From positions 88,523-152,522 of the forward strand of contig NVUX02000076.1 of NCBI GenBank assembly GCA_002402045.2: a DNA stretch of 64,000 bases, read 5' to 3'. The notes below the pieces were generated by a model. That model was not told where the DNA came from and searched no databases. It saw nothing but the letters and a program-made list of their open reading frames with translations. A program made the position numbers and the translations under genes. This document shows positions 9,832 to 17,461 of the stretch, piece by piece; within the stretch, counting starts at the first letter, position 1; each line of letters begins with the position of its first letter. This DNA is from Paracoccaceae bacterium. GTDB taxonomy: Bacteria > Pseudomonadota > Alphaproteobacteria > Rhodobacterales > Rhodobacteraceae.

Positions 9832-11643
9832 ATGCCCCGCTTTACGTTCAAACTTGAATATGACGGCAGCCGTTTTGATGGCTGGCCCGAACTGCGTGCG
9901 GCCTTTGAATCCGCGTTTATTACAAACAACACCCCCGCCAGCAATCTTACGGTGGCCGAACCCACCGAGCCCGGCGTGCATGCCAGCAGCCAAATCGTGC
10001 ATCTGGACCTGCCAGAGGATCACAACCCGCTAACACTTAAGGCCAATCTTGGTAAGTTTTTGCGCGGCACAGCGCTGGCGATTGTGGGTGCCAGCACCGT
10101 GCCCGATGATTTTGACGCCAGTAAAGCCGTAGAGCGGCACTATACCTATCGGCTATTTTCCCGCCGCGCCACGCTGACCTTCAACAAAGGCACCATGTGG
10201 CGCATTGATCATCCACTAGATATCCGCGCCATGCGCGAGGCGGCGCACTACCTTATAGGCAAGCATGATTTCACCAGCTTTTGCGCTAGCGGCAGCCCCA
10301 CCCAGCTATCCGAGCTGCGCATTGAAAGCTCGGCCCATTCCAGCGGCACCGAGATCCGGCTGCACTTTCGCGCGCCCTCCTTTGGCCCCGAGCAAATCAG
10401 GCGCATTGTGGCCCTGCTGGAGCGCATTGGTGCCGGCGTGCACCCGCCCGAAATTATGCGAGAGGTGCTAGAGGCCCGCGCCCTTGGCCCAAATGCCCCC
10501 ATCGCCCCGCCGCGCGGGCTTTATCTTGATGATATCCGCTACTCAGATGCCATTATGCAATCGGCCCACCTGCCGCTGGAGCCAACGCCCCACCTTGCCA
10601 GTGGCATCGGCGCGGCCATGCTGGAGCAAATGCCGCTGCCGCTGTTGGTGATTACACGAAAGGGCCGCGTGGCCTATGCCAACCAGTTTGCCTATGATTT
10701 ACTGCCAAACCTCATTATCCGCCAGCATTTCTCCGAAACGCTAGACGCGCCAAAGTTTACCAAAGCCGTGCAGGCCGCGATTGAAAGCGGCAAAACTGGC
10801 AAGGTGCGGTTTAGCCTCACCGAAGGGCCGGAGCGGTTTTTTGTGGCGCATATCGGCTTGCTGCCGGCGGGGTCTGAATTTGGCAAATCTATCCGGGTGA
10901 TTGCCGCGATTGAGGAGCGCACGACGATGCTGAAATCCGAGCAAATGCGCTCTGATTTCATTGCCAATGTGAGCCACGAGTTGCGCACACCATTAGCTAC
11001 AATACTTGGCTATATCGAAACCCTGCAAGGCCATGCCAAAGATGACCCAGAAGCGCGGGAGCGGTTTTTGAAGATTATGGCCAAGCAGGCAGGCCGGATG
11101 CAAAACCTTGTTAATGACCTGATGTCGCTCAATAAAATTGAGATTGAAGAGCATAACAGGCCTCTCGCCCCTTGCGATTTAATTGCGCTGGCGTCTGAAG
11201 CGATTGCCGCCGTGCAGCCCTTGGGCGAGCGCCTCGGCGCGTCGGTTGTTTCTGAATTACCAGCCGAAATGCCCCGCATTCGCGGCGATCATGAACAGTT
11301 GCTGCAAGTGCTGGTAAACCTGCTGGAAAACGCATTTAAATACAGCGCTCAAAGCCAGCCCGTGCGCTTGTTTGCGGCCCCGCCTGACGCTGAGCACATT
11401 GGCCAAATCGGCCTATCAGTGCAAGATTTTGGCCCCGGTCTTGCCCCAGAGCACCTTAGCCGCCTAACCGAGCGGTTTTATCGCGTCAGCGTGGCCAAAA
11501 GCCGCGACCAAGGGGGCACGGGGCTGGGGCTGGCGATTGTGAAGCACATTCTAAATCGGCACGAGGGGGCGCTCGACATCCAATCAAAACTGGATGAAGG
11601 CAGCACCTTTACCGTTTGGCTACCGGGATTTGCGGAGGCCTGA
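9832..11643 (+). CDS. Degenerate TruA pseudouridine-synthase fold fused to a PhoR-type sensor histidine kinase
   Basis: One unbroken 603-residue frame. Residues 1-237 align along the whole of TruA (tRNA pseudouridine 38-40 synthase): FKLEYDGSRFDGW, PGVHASSQIVHLDL, PDDFDASKAVERHYTYRL, GKHDFTSF, EQIRRIVALLERIGAG and PPRGLYLDDIRY. The catalytic RTDAGVH motif is PTEPGVH here, so the essential Asp is Glu46 and the Arg is Pro. The Arg after DFTSF is Cys151, the HH pair before VRN is PE, and the GWQRQ loop is deleted. Residues about 258-365 form a PAS-like domain. HisKA has its phosphoacceptor at His382 (VSHELRTP), and the HATPase has N box (LLENAFKYS), G1 (DFGPGLAP) and G2 (GGTGLGLAI). There is no signal peptide or transmembrane helix, unlike ordinary PhoR. 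The start at 9832 is chosen because MPRFTFKLEYDG matches TruA N-termini; an in-frame ATG at 9781 is the alternative, and neither has a good ribosome-binding site. No response regulator is adjacent. Confidence 0.88.
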   Translation: MPRFTFKLEYDGSRFDGWPELRAAFESAFITNNTPASNLTVAEPTEPGVHASSQIVHLDLPEDHNPLTLKANLGKFLRGTALAIVGASTVPDDFDASKAVERHYTYRLFSRRATLTFNKGTMWRIDHPLDIRAMREAAHYLIGKHDFTSFCASGSPTQLSELRIESSAHSSGTEIRLHFRAPSFGPEQIRRIVALLERIGAGVHPPEIMREVLEARALGPNAPIAPPRGLYLDDIRYSDAIMQSAHLPLEPTPHLASGIGAAMLEQMPLPLLVITRKGRVAYANQFAYDLLPNLIIRQHFSETLDAPKFTKAVQAAIESGKTGKVRFSLTEGPERFFVAHIGLLPAGSEFGKSIRVIAAIEERTTMLKSEQMRSDFIANVSHELRTPLATILGYIETLQGHAKDDPEARERFLKIMAKQAGRMQNLVNDLMSLNKIEIEEHNRPLAPCDLIALASEAIAAVQPLGERLGASVVSELPAEMPRIRGDHEQLLQVLVNLLENAFKYSAQSQPVRLFAAPPDAEHIGQIGLSVQDFGPGLAPEHLSRLTERFYRVSVAKSRDQGGTGLGLAIVKHILNRHEGALDIQSKLDEGSTFTVWLPGFAEA

Positions 11644-11700
11644 GCGGCCAAAGTTTTCTTAAACTAGAGCGGCCCTCCTCCGAGCCGCCCAAGGCTGGTT

Positions 11701-12141
11701 TTACCCACCGATAAAGTTCTCGGCACTAAAATTGCCGATATTTCCGAGGAATTGCTCAAAGAAGGTGAGCTTGCGGCCATCGGTAACGGTTGTATTGTTG
11801 TTGAGATTGATCAAGCGGCCATCCTCAAGCCCATAACGCTCAATTTGCGCAACATGGCTGCCGCTAAAGGTAATGGCCACAATCTGGCGCTCAATTTCTT
11901 TCGGGGCAAAAAACGCCACCCGCCGGACTTTTGACGAAATGTAATACCACGCATTTGTGCCTTCCAGCCCGCGCGTTGTGGGCTGGCCGAGCCGCGCCAA
12001 AACGCTCTCCTGCGTATCCCCAACCGCAACACTGGCAACAACCGCCGCCACCGGCACATAGCCGTGAACATCCACCTTTGGCACGCAACCCGCAACCAAT
12101 AAACTCGCCCCGAAAAGCGTAACACCCAAAAACTTTTTCAT
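11701..12141 (-). CDS. bamE: Outer membrane assembly lipoprotein BamE (SmpA/OmlA)
   Basis: Small lipoprotein component of the beta-barrel assembly machine. A signal peptide MKKFLGVTLFGASLLVAGC ends in a lipobox with the lipidated Cys at residue 19. The SmpA/OmlA domain follows, with the expected VAVGDTQESVLARLGQPT and a tyrosine-rich strand (NAWYYISSK). I chose the ATG at 12141 because AAGGGTGAT lies just upstream and it gives a proper lipoprotein signal; the frame is open further to 12384 but would overlap the divergent yceD gene. Length is 146 residues. Confidence 0.9.
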   Translation of the reverse strand: MKKFLGVTLFGASLLVAGCVPKVDVHGYVPVAAVVASVAVGDTQESVLARLGQPTTRGLEGTNAWYYISSKVRRVAFFAPKEIERQIVAITFSGSHVAQIERYGLEDGRLINLNNNTTVTDGRKLTFFEQFLGNIGNFSAENFIGG

Positions 12142-12268
12142 ATCACCCTTGCTCATACGGTTTTCACGGCACATATACTCTCCCCTAATCGGGGAATTTC
12201 CCCTATGTTCCATATTCAAGAGGCTGACGCAAGCAATGCGCGCCGCAAACCAGAAAGATACGTGGTAA

Positions 12269-12832
12269 ATGGCCGATACGCTCCCACCCGCCCCCTTTGA
12301 GCGCCCTAGAGAAGTGGAGCGCCTGCGCGCCCATAAGGCGATCCCTTTTGATGAAGCGCCGACCGAATCCGAGGCCGAAGCCATTCGGGAATCACTCGGC
12401 CTGCGTGGCCTGCGAAAAATGCGCTTTCAGGGCGAGCTTTCCCCTATTGGCAAGCGCGGCTGGCTGGTGGAGGGCACATTAGGCGTGTCTATCACGCAAG
12501 AATGTGTGGTGACGCTTGAGCCTTTGAAGGCTCGCATTGATACCGAGGTAAGCCTGAGGTTTTTGCCCGAGGCCATGATAGAGGACGACACGCCCGAAGA
12601 CGCGATAGAAGATGATGTGGAGGCGCTTGGCCCGATCATTGACCTTGGGCATGTGGCGGTAGAGGCGCTGATGTTGGCTATGCCGGATTACCCACGTGCG
12701 GGAGCCACTGCGCCGCTACGGGTAACGGCTGAGCCGGAGGGTGCCGCACCGATCAAGGACGAAGAAACCAAGGCTTTCGCTGGCCTTGGGGCATTGCGCG
12801 ACAAAATGACGGGCAATGACGACGGCGTATAA
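12269..12832 (+). CDS. YceD family protein (DUF177)
   Basis: A 187-residue DUF177 protein, the family usually encoded just before rpmF. A strand-rich N-terminal half (GELSPIGKRGWLVEGTLGVSITQECVV, given here only as a region) precedes the conserved single Cys in TQECVVTLEP. An acidic stretch (DDTPEDAIEDD) and the DLGHVAVEALMLAMPDYP block follow, the latter resembling the family's LxxLxLPxxP motif. E. coli YceD and its plant homologue have been linked to 23S rRNA processing; the role here is by family only. It is divergent from bamE, with 127 bases between starts. Confidence 0.88.
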   Translation: MADTLPPAPFERPREVERLRAHKAIPFDEAPTESEAEAIRESLGLRGLRKMRFQGELSPIGKRGWLVEGTLGVSITQECVVTLEPLKARIDTEVSLRFLPEAMIEDDTPEDAIEDDVEALGPIIDLGHVAVEALMLAMPDYPRAGATAPLRVTAEPEGAAPIKDEETKAFAGLGALRDKMTGNDDGV

Positions 12833-13066
12833 AGCCCCGCTTGGTGTTTGGATACAGCCTTCATTGTGGACTGAGTTTTTCGGGTGAAACCAGAACTTTG
12901 CGTCTGCTGAGGCCCGCGCCAATTAGCCCTTGCGGTTTGGGTGGAAAAGGCTATGTATCGCGCTTCTATTCCCTTTTCGGGTTTGCATAGTCGGGTATTT
13001 CCTGCTACGTCCGCCCGAAGAGATTATCACGCGCGGTTTTCCGCATATTACAAAGGCTTGAAGCTT

Positions 13067-13273
13067 ATGGCTGTTCCAAAGAGTAAAATCACCCGCTCCA
13101 AGCGCGGCATGCGTCGCGCACACTTGGCTCTTAAGGGTGCAAATCCTAATGAGTGTTCAAACTGCGGCGAGCTTGTGCGCCCGCACCACGTTTGTGGCGC
13201 TTGCGGCCACTATTCTGACCGTGAAGTCATTGCAATGGTTGAGGAAATCGACCTGGACGAAGACGCGGCATAA
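13067..13273 (+). CDS. rpmF: 50S ribosomal protein L32
   Basis: A 68-residue protein starting [19 protein letters not shown], the canonical L32 N-terminus. The zinc-ribbon cysteines are all present: CSNCG and CGACG. It is followed 21 bases later by plsX, the standard yceD-rpmF-plsX-fabH order. The 230 bases before it hold no gene and probably carry its leader or promoter. Confidence 0.97.
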   Translation: MAVPKSKITRSKRGMRRAHLALKGANPNECSNCGELVRPHHVCGACGHYSDREVIAMVEEIDLDEDAA

Positions 13274-13294
13274 AAACTGCGGGGGTGCTTCGGC

Positions 13295-14395
13295 ATGACA
13301 GAAATAGATAACCGGATACCCCAAGGCAACGCCCCTACCATCATCTCAATAGATGCTATGGGGGGCGATAGCGGTGTGAAAGCCGTGGTTGGCGGGATGG
13401 AGAAATCTGCCCGCACTTACCCCAATATCAAATTCATTGTGCATGGTGATGAGGCGGAGCTTAAACGCTGCCTCAAGCGCAAGCCTGATTTGGCGGCAGT
13501 AACAGAGATTCGCGCTACCACAGACGTGATCTCGATGGATGATAAGCCCTCGGCGGCCTTACGGGGCGGGAAAAAATCCTCCATGTGGGCCGCAATTGCC
13601 ACCCTGAAAGAGGGCGCGGCGCAAGCCACGGTTTCCTGTGGCAACACCGGCGCGCTGATGGCGATGTCAACTATTCAACTCCGCAAAACCCCTGGCGTAA
13701 ACCGCCCTGCTATTGCGATTCTCTGGCCCTCGACCAATAAGCAGGGCTATAATATTTTGCTCGATGCTGGTGCCGATATTAAGGCCGACCCGCAAGACCT
13801 GCTGAAATATGCCATTATGGGGGCTTCATATGCCCGAAATGGTTTTGGCCTGCGCCAACCACGCGTGGGGTTGCTGAATGTGGGTACCGAAGAGTTTAAG
13901 GGCCGAGTAGAGTTGCAAGACGCCGCCAAGCTTATTGGCACAGTCGCCACCTCGTCTGATTTCCAGTTTGTCGGCTTCGTTGAAGGCTCTGATATCCCCT
14001 CGGACCGCGTCGATATTATCGTTACCGATGGCTTTACCGGAAATATCGCGCTTAAAACCGCAGAAGGCACGGCGCGGCAGGTGTCGGCTTTGCTAAAGGC
14101 GGCGTTTAGCCACTCGTTACTTTCACGGCTCGGGGCGCTATTTGCGCTCACGTCATTGAAGCGGCTCAAAAACCGGATAGACCCTCGCCGCGCTAATGGC
14201 GGGGTGTTTTTGGGGCTCAACGGCACGGTGGTCAAATCCCACGGTAGTGCTGATGCAACAGGCGTGGCGGCGGCTATTAAGCTGGCTTATGACCTCGCCC
14301 AAAATGATTTTTCCGAAAAGCTCTCGGCACGGGTTGCCTCTGGTTTGGCGGCCAGTAAAGATGTGCTTTCCAACATTGATGAGGCGCAAACATGA
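13295..14395 (+). CDS. plsX: Phosphate acyltransferase PlsX
   Basis: Peripheral enzyme converting acyl-ACP to acyl-phosphate for phospholipid synthesis. The protein has 366 residues. SIDAMGGDSG near the N-terminus, the ASVSCGNTGALMA-like block (here ATVSCGNTGALMA), LLDAGADIKADPQDL, and FVEGSDIP with VTDGFTGNIALKTAEG are family signatures. A short N-terminal extension precedes the domain. Its stop overlaps the fabH start as ATGA. Confidence 0.97.
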   Translation: MTEIDNRIPQGNAPTIISIDAMGGDSGVKAVVGGMEKSARTYPNIKFIVHGDEAELKRCLKRKPDLAAVTEIRATTDVISMDDKPSAALRGGKKSSMWAAIATLKEGAAQATVSCGNTGALMAMSTIQLRKTPGVNRPAIAILWPSTNKQGYNILLDAGADIKADPQDLLKYAIMGASYARNGFGLRQPRVGLLNVGTEEFKGRVELQDAAKLIGTVATSSDFQFVGFVEGSDIPSDRVDIIVTDGFTGNIALKTAEGTARQVSALLKAAFSHSLLSRLGALFALTSLKRLKNRIDPRRANGGVFLGLNGTVVKSHGSADATGVAAAIKLAYDLAQNDFSEKLSARVASGLAASKDVLSNIDEAQT

Positions 14396-15369
14396 GCGTA
14401 ACAAGAGCCGTAGCCATTGGCTGTGGGCATTACCTGCCCGAGCGTGTGGTTGAAAATTCCGAGTTTGAAAAAACCCTCGACACCACGGATGAGTGGATTC
14501 GCGCCCGCACCGGCATTGAGCGCCGACATTTTGCCGCCGAGGGCGAGCTAACCTCGCACCTTGCCATAAAAGCGGCGCGGAATGCGCTGACGAGCGCTGG
14601 GATTGAAGCCAGTGACCTAGACGCGATTGTGCTGGCCACGGCCACGCCCGACCAAACCTTCCCCTCTACCGCCACCAAGCTGCAACACGCGCTGCAAATG
14701 AATGGCGGCTTTGCTTTTGACATTCAGGCCGTATGTGCGGGCTTTATTTTCGCCCTTTCCACGGCCAATGCGATGATTTTGGCGGGACAAGCCAAGCGGG
14801 TTATGGTCGTTGGGGCCGAAACCTTTTCGCGCATTATGGATTGGACAGACCGCGGCACCTGCGTGCTGTTTGGCGATGGTGCAGGGGCGCTAATTTTGGA
14901 AGCGCAGCAAGGCGAAGGCACCTCGGATGATCGCGGCATTCTTTCGACTGACCTGCACTCTGACGGGGCCTATAATAACCTGCTTTATGTCGATGGCGGC
15001 GTTTCAAGCACCCAAACCACGGGCGTGCTACGCATGCAGGGGCAGGAAGTTTTTAAACACGCCGTTAAAAAGCTGGTGGCCACCGGGGAAGTGGCCATGG
15101 AGGCCGCAGGCGTAACGGCTGACGATATCGACTGGGTTGTGCCGCATCAGGCCAACCTCCGGATCATTGCGCGCTCAGCCAAAAAGATGGGCGTAAGCAT
15201 GGATAAAGTTGTGCAGACCGTGCAGGATCACGGCAACACCTCAGCGGCCTCTATTCCGATGGCATTGAGCGTGGCGGTGCAGCGCGGGCAGATAAAACCC
15301 GGGAATCTGCTGCTTATGGAGGCCATTGGCGGCGGTTTGGCCTGGGGCGCGGCAACTCTTCGCTGGTAA
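14392..15369 (+). CDS. fabH: 3-oxoacyl-ACP synthase III FabH
   Basis: Starts fatty-acid synthesis by condensing acetyl-CoA with malonyl-ACP. The thiolase-fold protein of 325 residues keeps the Cys-His-Asn triad: Cys115 in DIQAVCAGF, His in VPHQANLRI, and Asn in HGNTSAASIP. The GGGLAWGAATLRW C-terminus is typical. It is translationally coupled to plsX. Confidence 0.97.
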   Translation: MSVTRAVAIGCGHYLPERVVENSEFEKTLDTTDEWIRARTGIERRHFAAEGELTSHLAIKAARNALTSAGIEASDLDAIVLATATPDQTFPSTATKLQHALQMNGGFAFDIQAVCAGFIFALSTANAMILAGQAKRVMVVGAETFSRIMDWTDRGTCVLFGDGAGALILEAQQGEGTSDDRGILSTDLHSDGAYNNLLYVDGGVSSTQTTGVLRMQGQEVFKHAVKKLVATGEVAMEAAGVTADDIDWVVPHQANLRIIARSAKKMGVSMDKVVQTVQDHGNTSAASIPMALSVAVQRGQIKPGNLLLMEAIGGGLAWGAATLRW

Positions 15370-15402
15370 CCCACTATAATGTAGCGCGATAAGCCGTTGT
15401 TA

Positions 15403-15441
15403 TTGACTCGCTTTCCCTGTTTCCCGTAACGTGAACGGGAA
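15403..15441 (+). promoter_or_regulatory. Putative ihfA promoter with inverted repeat
   Basis: TTGACT at 15403-15408, a 17-18 base spacer and GTAACG/TAACGT near 15426-15432 could form a housekeeping promoter in the fabH-ihfA gap. An inverted repeat TTCCCGT-7-ACGGGAA covers 15421-15441, just ahead of the ribosome-binding site, and could be an operator or leader hairpin. Both are read by eye only. Confidence 0.4.
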
Positions 15442-15457
15442 CCTAGGAGGCGATTCT

Positions 15458-15760
15458 GTGAGCGTAGATACTTTAACAAGGATGGACTTGAGCGAAGCTG
15501 TATTTCGTGAGGTCGGATTATCGAGAAATGATTCTGCTGATTTGGTGGAATCGGTGTTGGGCCATATGGCCGACGCACTGGTGTCAGGTGAGCAAGTCAA
15601 AATCTCGTCTTTTGGCACATTTAGTACCCGCAATAAAAACGCCCGCATTGGCCGCAACCCAAAAACCGGCGAGGAAGTGCCCATTGCACCGCGCCGCGTG
15701 CTCACCTTCCGGCCTTCGCACCTTATGAAAGAGCGGGTTGATACCGGCAATAAGGCTTAA
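15458..15760 (+). CDS. ihfA: Integration host factor alpha subunit
   Basis: DNA-bending histone-like protein that pairs with IhfB. The start is the GTG at 15458 because a strong AGGAGG (15445-15450) lies 7 bases upstream. This gives a 100-residue protein beginning [16 protein letters not shown], the length and start usual in Rhodobacterales. Conserved features are [20 protein letters not shown] and the DNA-intercalating arm with [18 protein letters not shown]. It precedes a MerR gene by 3 bases. Confidence 0.95.
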   Translation: MSVDTLTRMDLSEAVFREVGLSRNDSADLVESVLGHMADALVSGEQVKISSFGTFSTRNKNARIGRNPKTGEEVPIAPRRVLTFRPSHLMKERVDTGNKA

Positions 15761-15763
15761 GCT

Positions 15764-16138
15764 ATGGCGCTGGCAAAGCAAAAATCTGCGCAAGCGTTTC
15801 GGACGATTTCAGAGGTCGCTGACCTGTTGGATGTGCCCGCCCATGTGCTGCGGTTTTGGGAAACACGGTTTTCACAAATTCAACCGGTGAAGCGCGGTGG
15901 CGGGCGGCGGTATTATCGCCCCGAAGACATTTCGCTTCTGCGCGGCATTCAAGATCTGCTGCATGTGCAGGGCATGACCATTAAAGGCGTGCAAAAAGTG
16001 CTGAAAGATCGTGGGTTAAAACACGTGATGGGCATTGGTCAAGAGGTCCAGCTAACCGTGGTTTCGAGCAAGCCGAACCTGAAAGAGATCGTTAAGGGGC
16101 TGGAAAATCTACGTAGCTCAATCGCTTCTTCTGTTTGA
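15764..16138 (+). CDS. MerR-family transcriptional regulator
   Basis: A 124-residue protein with a winged-helix MerR head: [22 protein letters not shown], then [19 protein letters not shown], and a short dimerisation helix. It has no cysteine-rich effector domain, so it is not a metal sensor of the classic kind. The ihfA-merR pair just before tRNA-Pro is common in Rhodobacterales. Target genes are unknown; co-transcription with ihfA is likely from the 3-base spacing. Confidence 0.9.
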   Translation: MALAKQKSAQAFRTISEVADLLDVPAHVLRFWETRFSQIQPVKRGGGRRYYRPEDISLLRGIQDLLHVQGMTIKGVQKVLKDRGLKHVMGIGQEVQLTVVSSKPNLKEIVKGLENLRSSIASSV

Positions 16139-16188
16139 TGCGTTTCGCGCTTGCACCTGCTGAAATTGGCGATATAACAAGCCTCAGT

Positions 16189-16265
16189 CGGGCTATGGCG
16201 CAGCTTGGTAGCGCGTTCGTCTGGGGGACGAAAGGCCGTGAGTTCGAATCTCGCTAGCCCGACCA
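16189..16265 (+). tRNA. tRNA-Pro (anticodon GGG)
   Basis: A complete cloverleaf with encoded CCA. The acceptor stem CGGGCTA pairs perfectly with TAGCCCG. The D-arm is GCGC-AGCTTGGTA-GCGC. The anticodon stem is TTCGT/ACGAA with loop CTGGGGG, so the anticodon is GGG. The T-arm is GTGAG-TTCGAAT-CTCGC with one G-T pair. It reads proline codon CCC and probably CCU. Confidence 0.96.
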
Positions 16266-16321
16266 ATATTTTCAAAGCGCTGGCGCAAGCCGGCGTTTTT
16301 GACGTTTAGGGGGATGGAAAT

Positions 16322-17395
16322 ATGACAGCTGGCGTTTTGCCTTTTCAGGCGATCGAGAAGATGATTGCGGATGGAAAAATCACCGCAACACAGCCCATTC
16401 CCGAGGCCCAAATTCAACCGGCTAGTCTTGATTTACGCCTTGGTAATAAAGCGTGGCGGGTGCGGGCGTCTTTTTTGCCGAGCAAGGCCGGCATTGCAGC
16501 GCGAATCAAGGATTTCTCGACTCACGAGATTGACCTGACCGAGGGTGCCGTGCTGGAAAAGGGCTGTGTTTACTTGGTGCCGCTGATGGAATCGCTGGCG
16601 CTGCCCGCACATATTAATGCCGTAGCCAATGCCAAAAGCTCCACGGGGCGGCTGGATTTATTTACGCGCTTGATCACTGAAAATGCCACCGAGTTTGACC
16701 GGATTGATGCGGGCTACACCGGCCAGCTTTACGCTGAAATATCGCCGCGCTCTTTTTCGGTGCTAGCGCGCCCCGGCATGCGGCTGAACCAGATACGGTT
16801 TCGCAATGGGCAGGTGGTGCTGTCTGATGATGAGCTGCGCGCGCTTGATGCCGCGCAAGGGCTGGTGGACCAGCAGGCTCACATTTCCGACGGGCTTGGC
16901 TTTTCGGTAGATTTAACTCCACGAGAGGGCGGGGTTGTGGGCTATCGCGCCAAGCCGCACACCGGATTGATCGACCTTGATAAGCTGGCGCATTACCCTG
17001 TTGAGGAATTTTGGGAGCCGGTGACCGCGCCCAATGGCCGGATCATCCTTGACCCCGGCGCATTTTACATTTTGGTGAGTAACGAGGCGGTGCATATCCC
17101 GCCGGATTGCGCTGCTGAAATGGCGCCATACCTCGCCATGGTCGGCGAGTTTCGGGTGCATTATGCAGGGTTCTTTGACCCAGGGTTCGGCAATGAAAAT
17201 GCGGGTGGCAAAGGCTCTCGCGGGGTGCTGGAAGTGCGCTGCCACGAGGCGCCTTTTGTGCTGGAGCATGGGCAGACTGTAGGCCGACTGGTGTATGAGC
17301 GCATGCAGGCAGTGCCGCGGGTACTTTATGGTGCCGATTTGGGCTCCAATTATCAGGGGCAAGGGCTGAAGCTGAGTAAGCACTTCAAGTCCTAG
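16322..17395 (+). CDS. dcd: 2'-deoxycytidine 5'-triphosphate deaminase, long two-domain form
   Basis: A 357-residue member of the alphaproteobacterial long DCD family, made of two tandem dUTPase-like barrels; ordinary Dcd has about 190 residues. The N-terminal half has IQPASLDLRLGNKAWRVRAS and NAKSSTGRLDLFTRLI, where the SSTGR loop is the conserved dCTP-deaminase motif. The second half repeats the fold with APYLAMVGEFRVHYAGFFDP and a C-terminal GQGLKLSKHFKS tail. It supplies dUTP for dTMP synthesis. It stands alone after tRNA-Pro with a repeat element downstream. Confidence 0.88.
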   Translation: MTAGVLPFQAIEKMIADGKITATQPIPEAQIQPASLDLRLGNKAWRVRASFLPSKAGIAARIKDFSTHEIDLTEGAVLEKGCVYLVPLMESLALPAHINAVANAKSSTGRLDLFTRLITENATEFDRIDAGYTGQLYAEISPRSFSVLARPGMRLNQIRFRNGQVVLSDDELRALDAAQGLVDQQAHISDGLGFSVDLTPREGGVVGYRAKPHTGLIDLDKLAHYPVEEFWEPVTAPNGRIILDPGAFYILVSNEAVHIPPDCAAEMAPYLAMVGEFRVHYAGFFDPGFGNENAGGKGSRGVLEVRCHEAPFVLEHGQTVGRLVYERMQAVPRVLYGADLGSNYQGQGLKLSKHFKS

Positions 17396-17404
17396 GGGTG
17401 CACC

Positions 17405-17457
17405 TTCGCGGCGACCCTTCGGGCCACCTTGTCGGCGCATGTCGGGTCAAGCCCGAC
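17405..17457. repeat. Partial copy of dispersed hairpin repeat (copy A)
   Basis: The segment gcgacccttcgggccacc followed by tgtcggcgc matches the hairpin-1 portion of the full copy at 33763-33955 nearly base for base in the same strand orientation. Next to it a separate short hairpin GTCGGG-tcaag-CCCGAC covers 17441-17457. It lies between the convergent dcd and beta-barrel genes and may act as a bidirectional 3'-end structure. Confidence 0.65.
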
Positions 17458-17461
17458 GGTA

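Noticed and set aside
9832..11643. TruA-kinase fusion as an assembly chimera
   Set aside because: The frame is continuous with no stop or composition break at the joint, and the active-site losses spread along the TruA part fit long divergence rather than a join of two intact genes. It still deserves a read check.
12142..12384. N-terminal extension of bamE
   Set aside because: It overlaps the divergent yceD gene and would bury the lipoprotein signal peptide.
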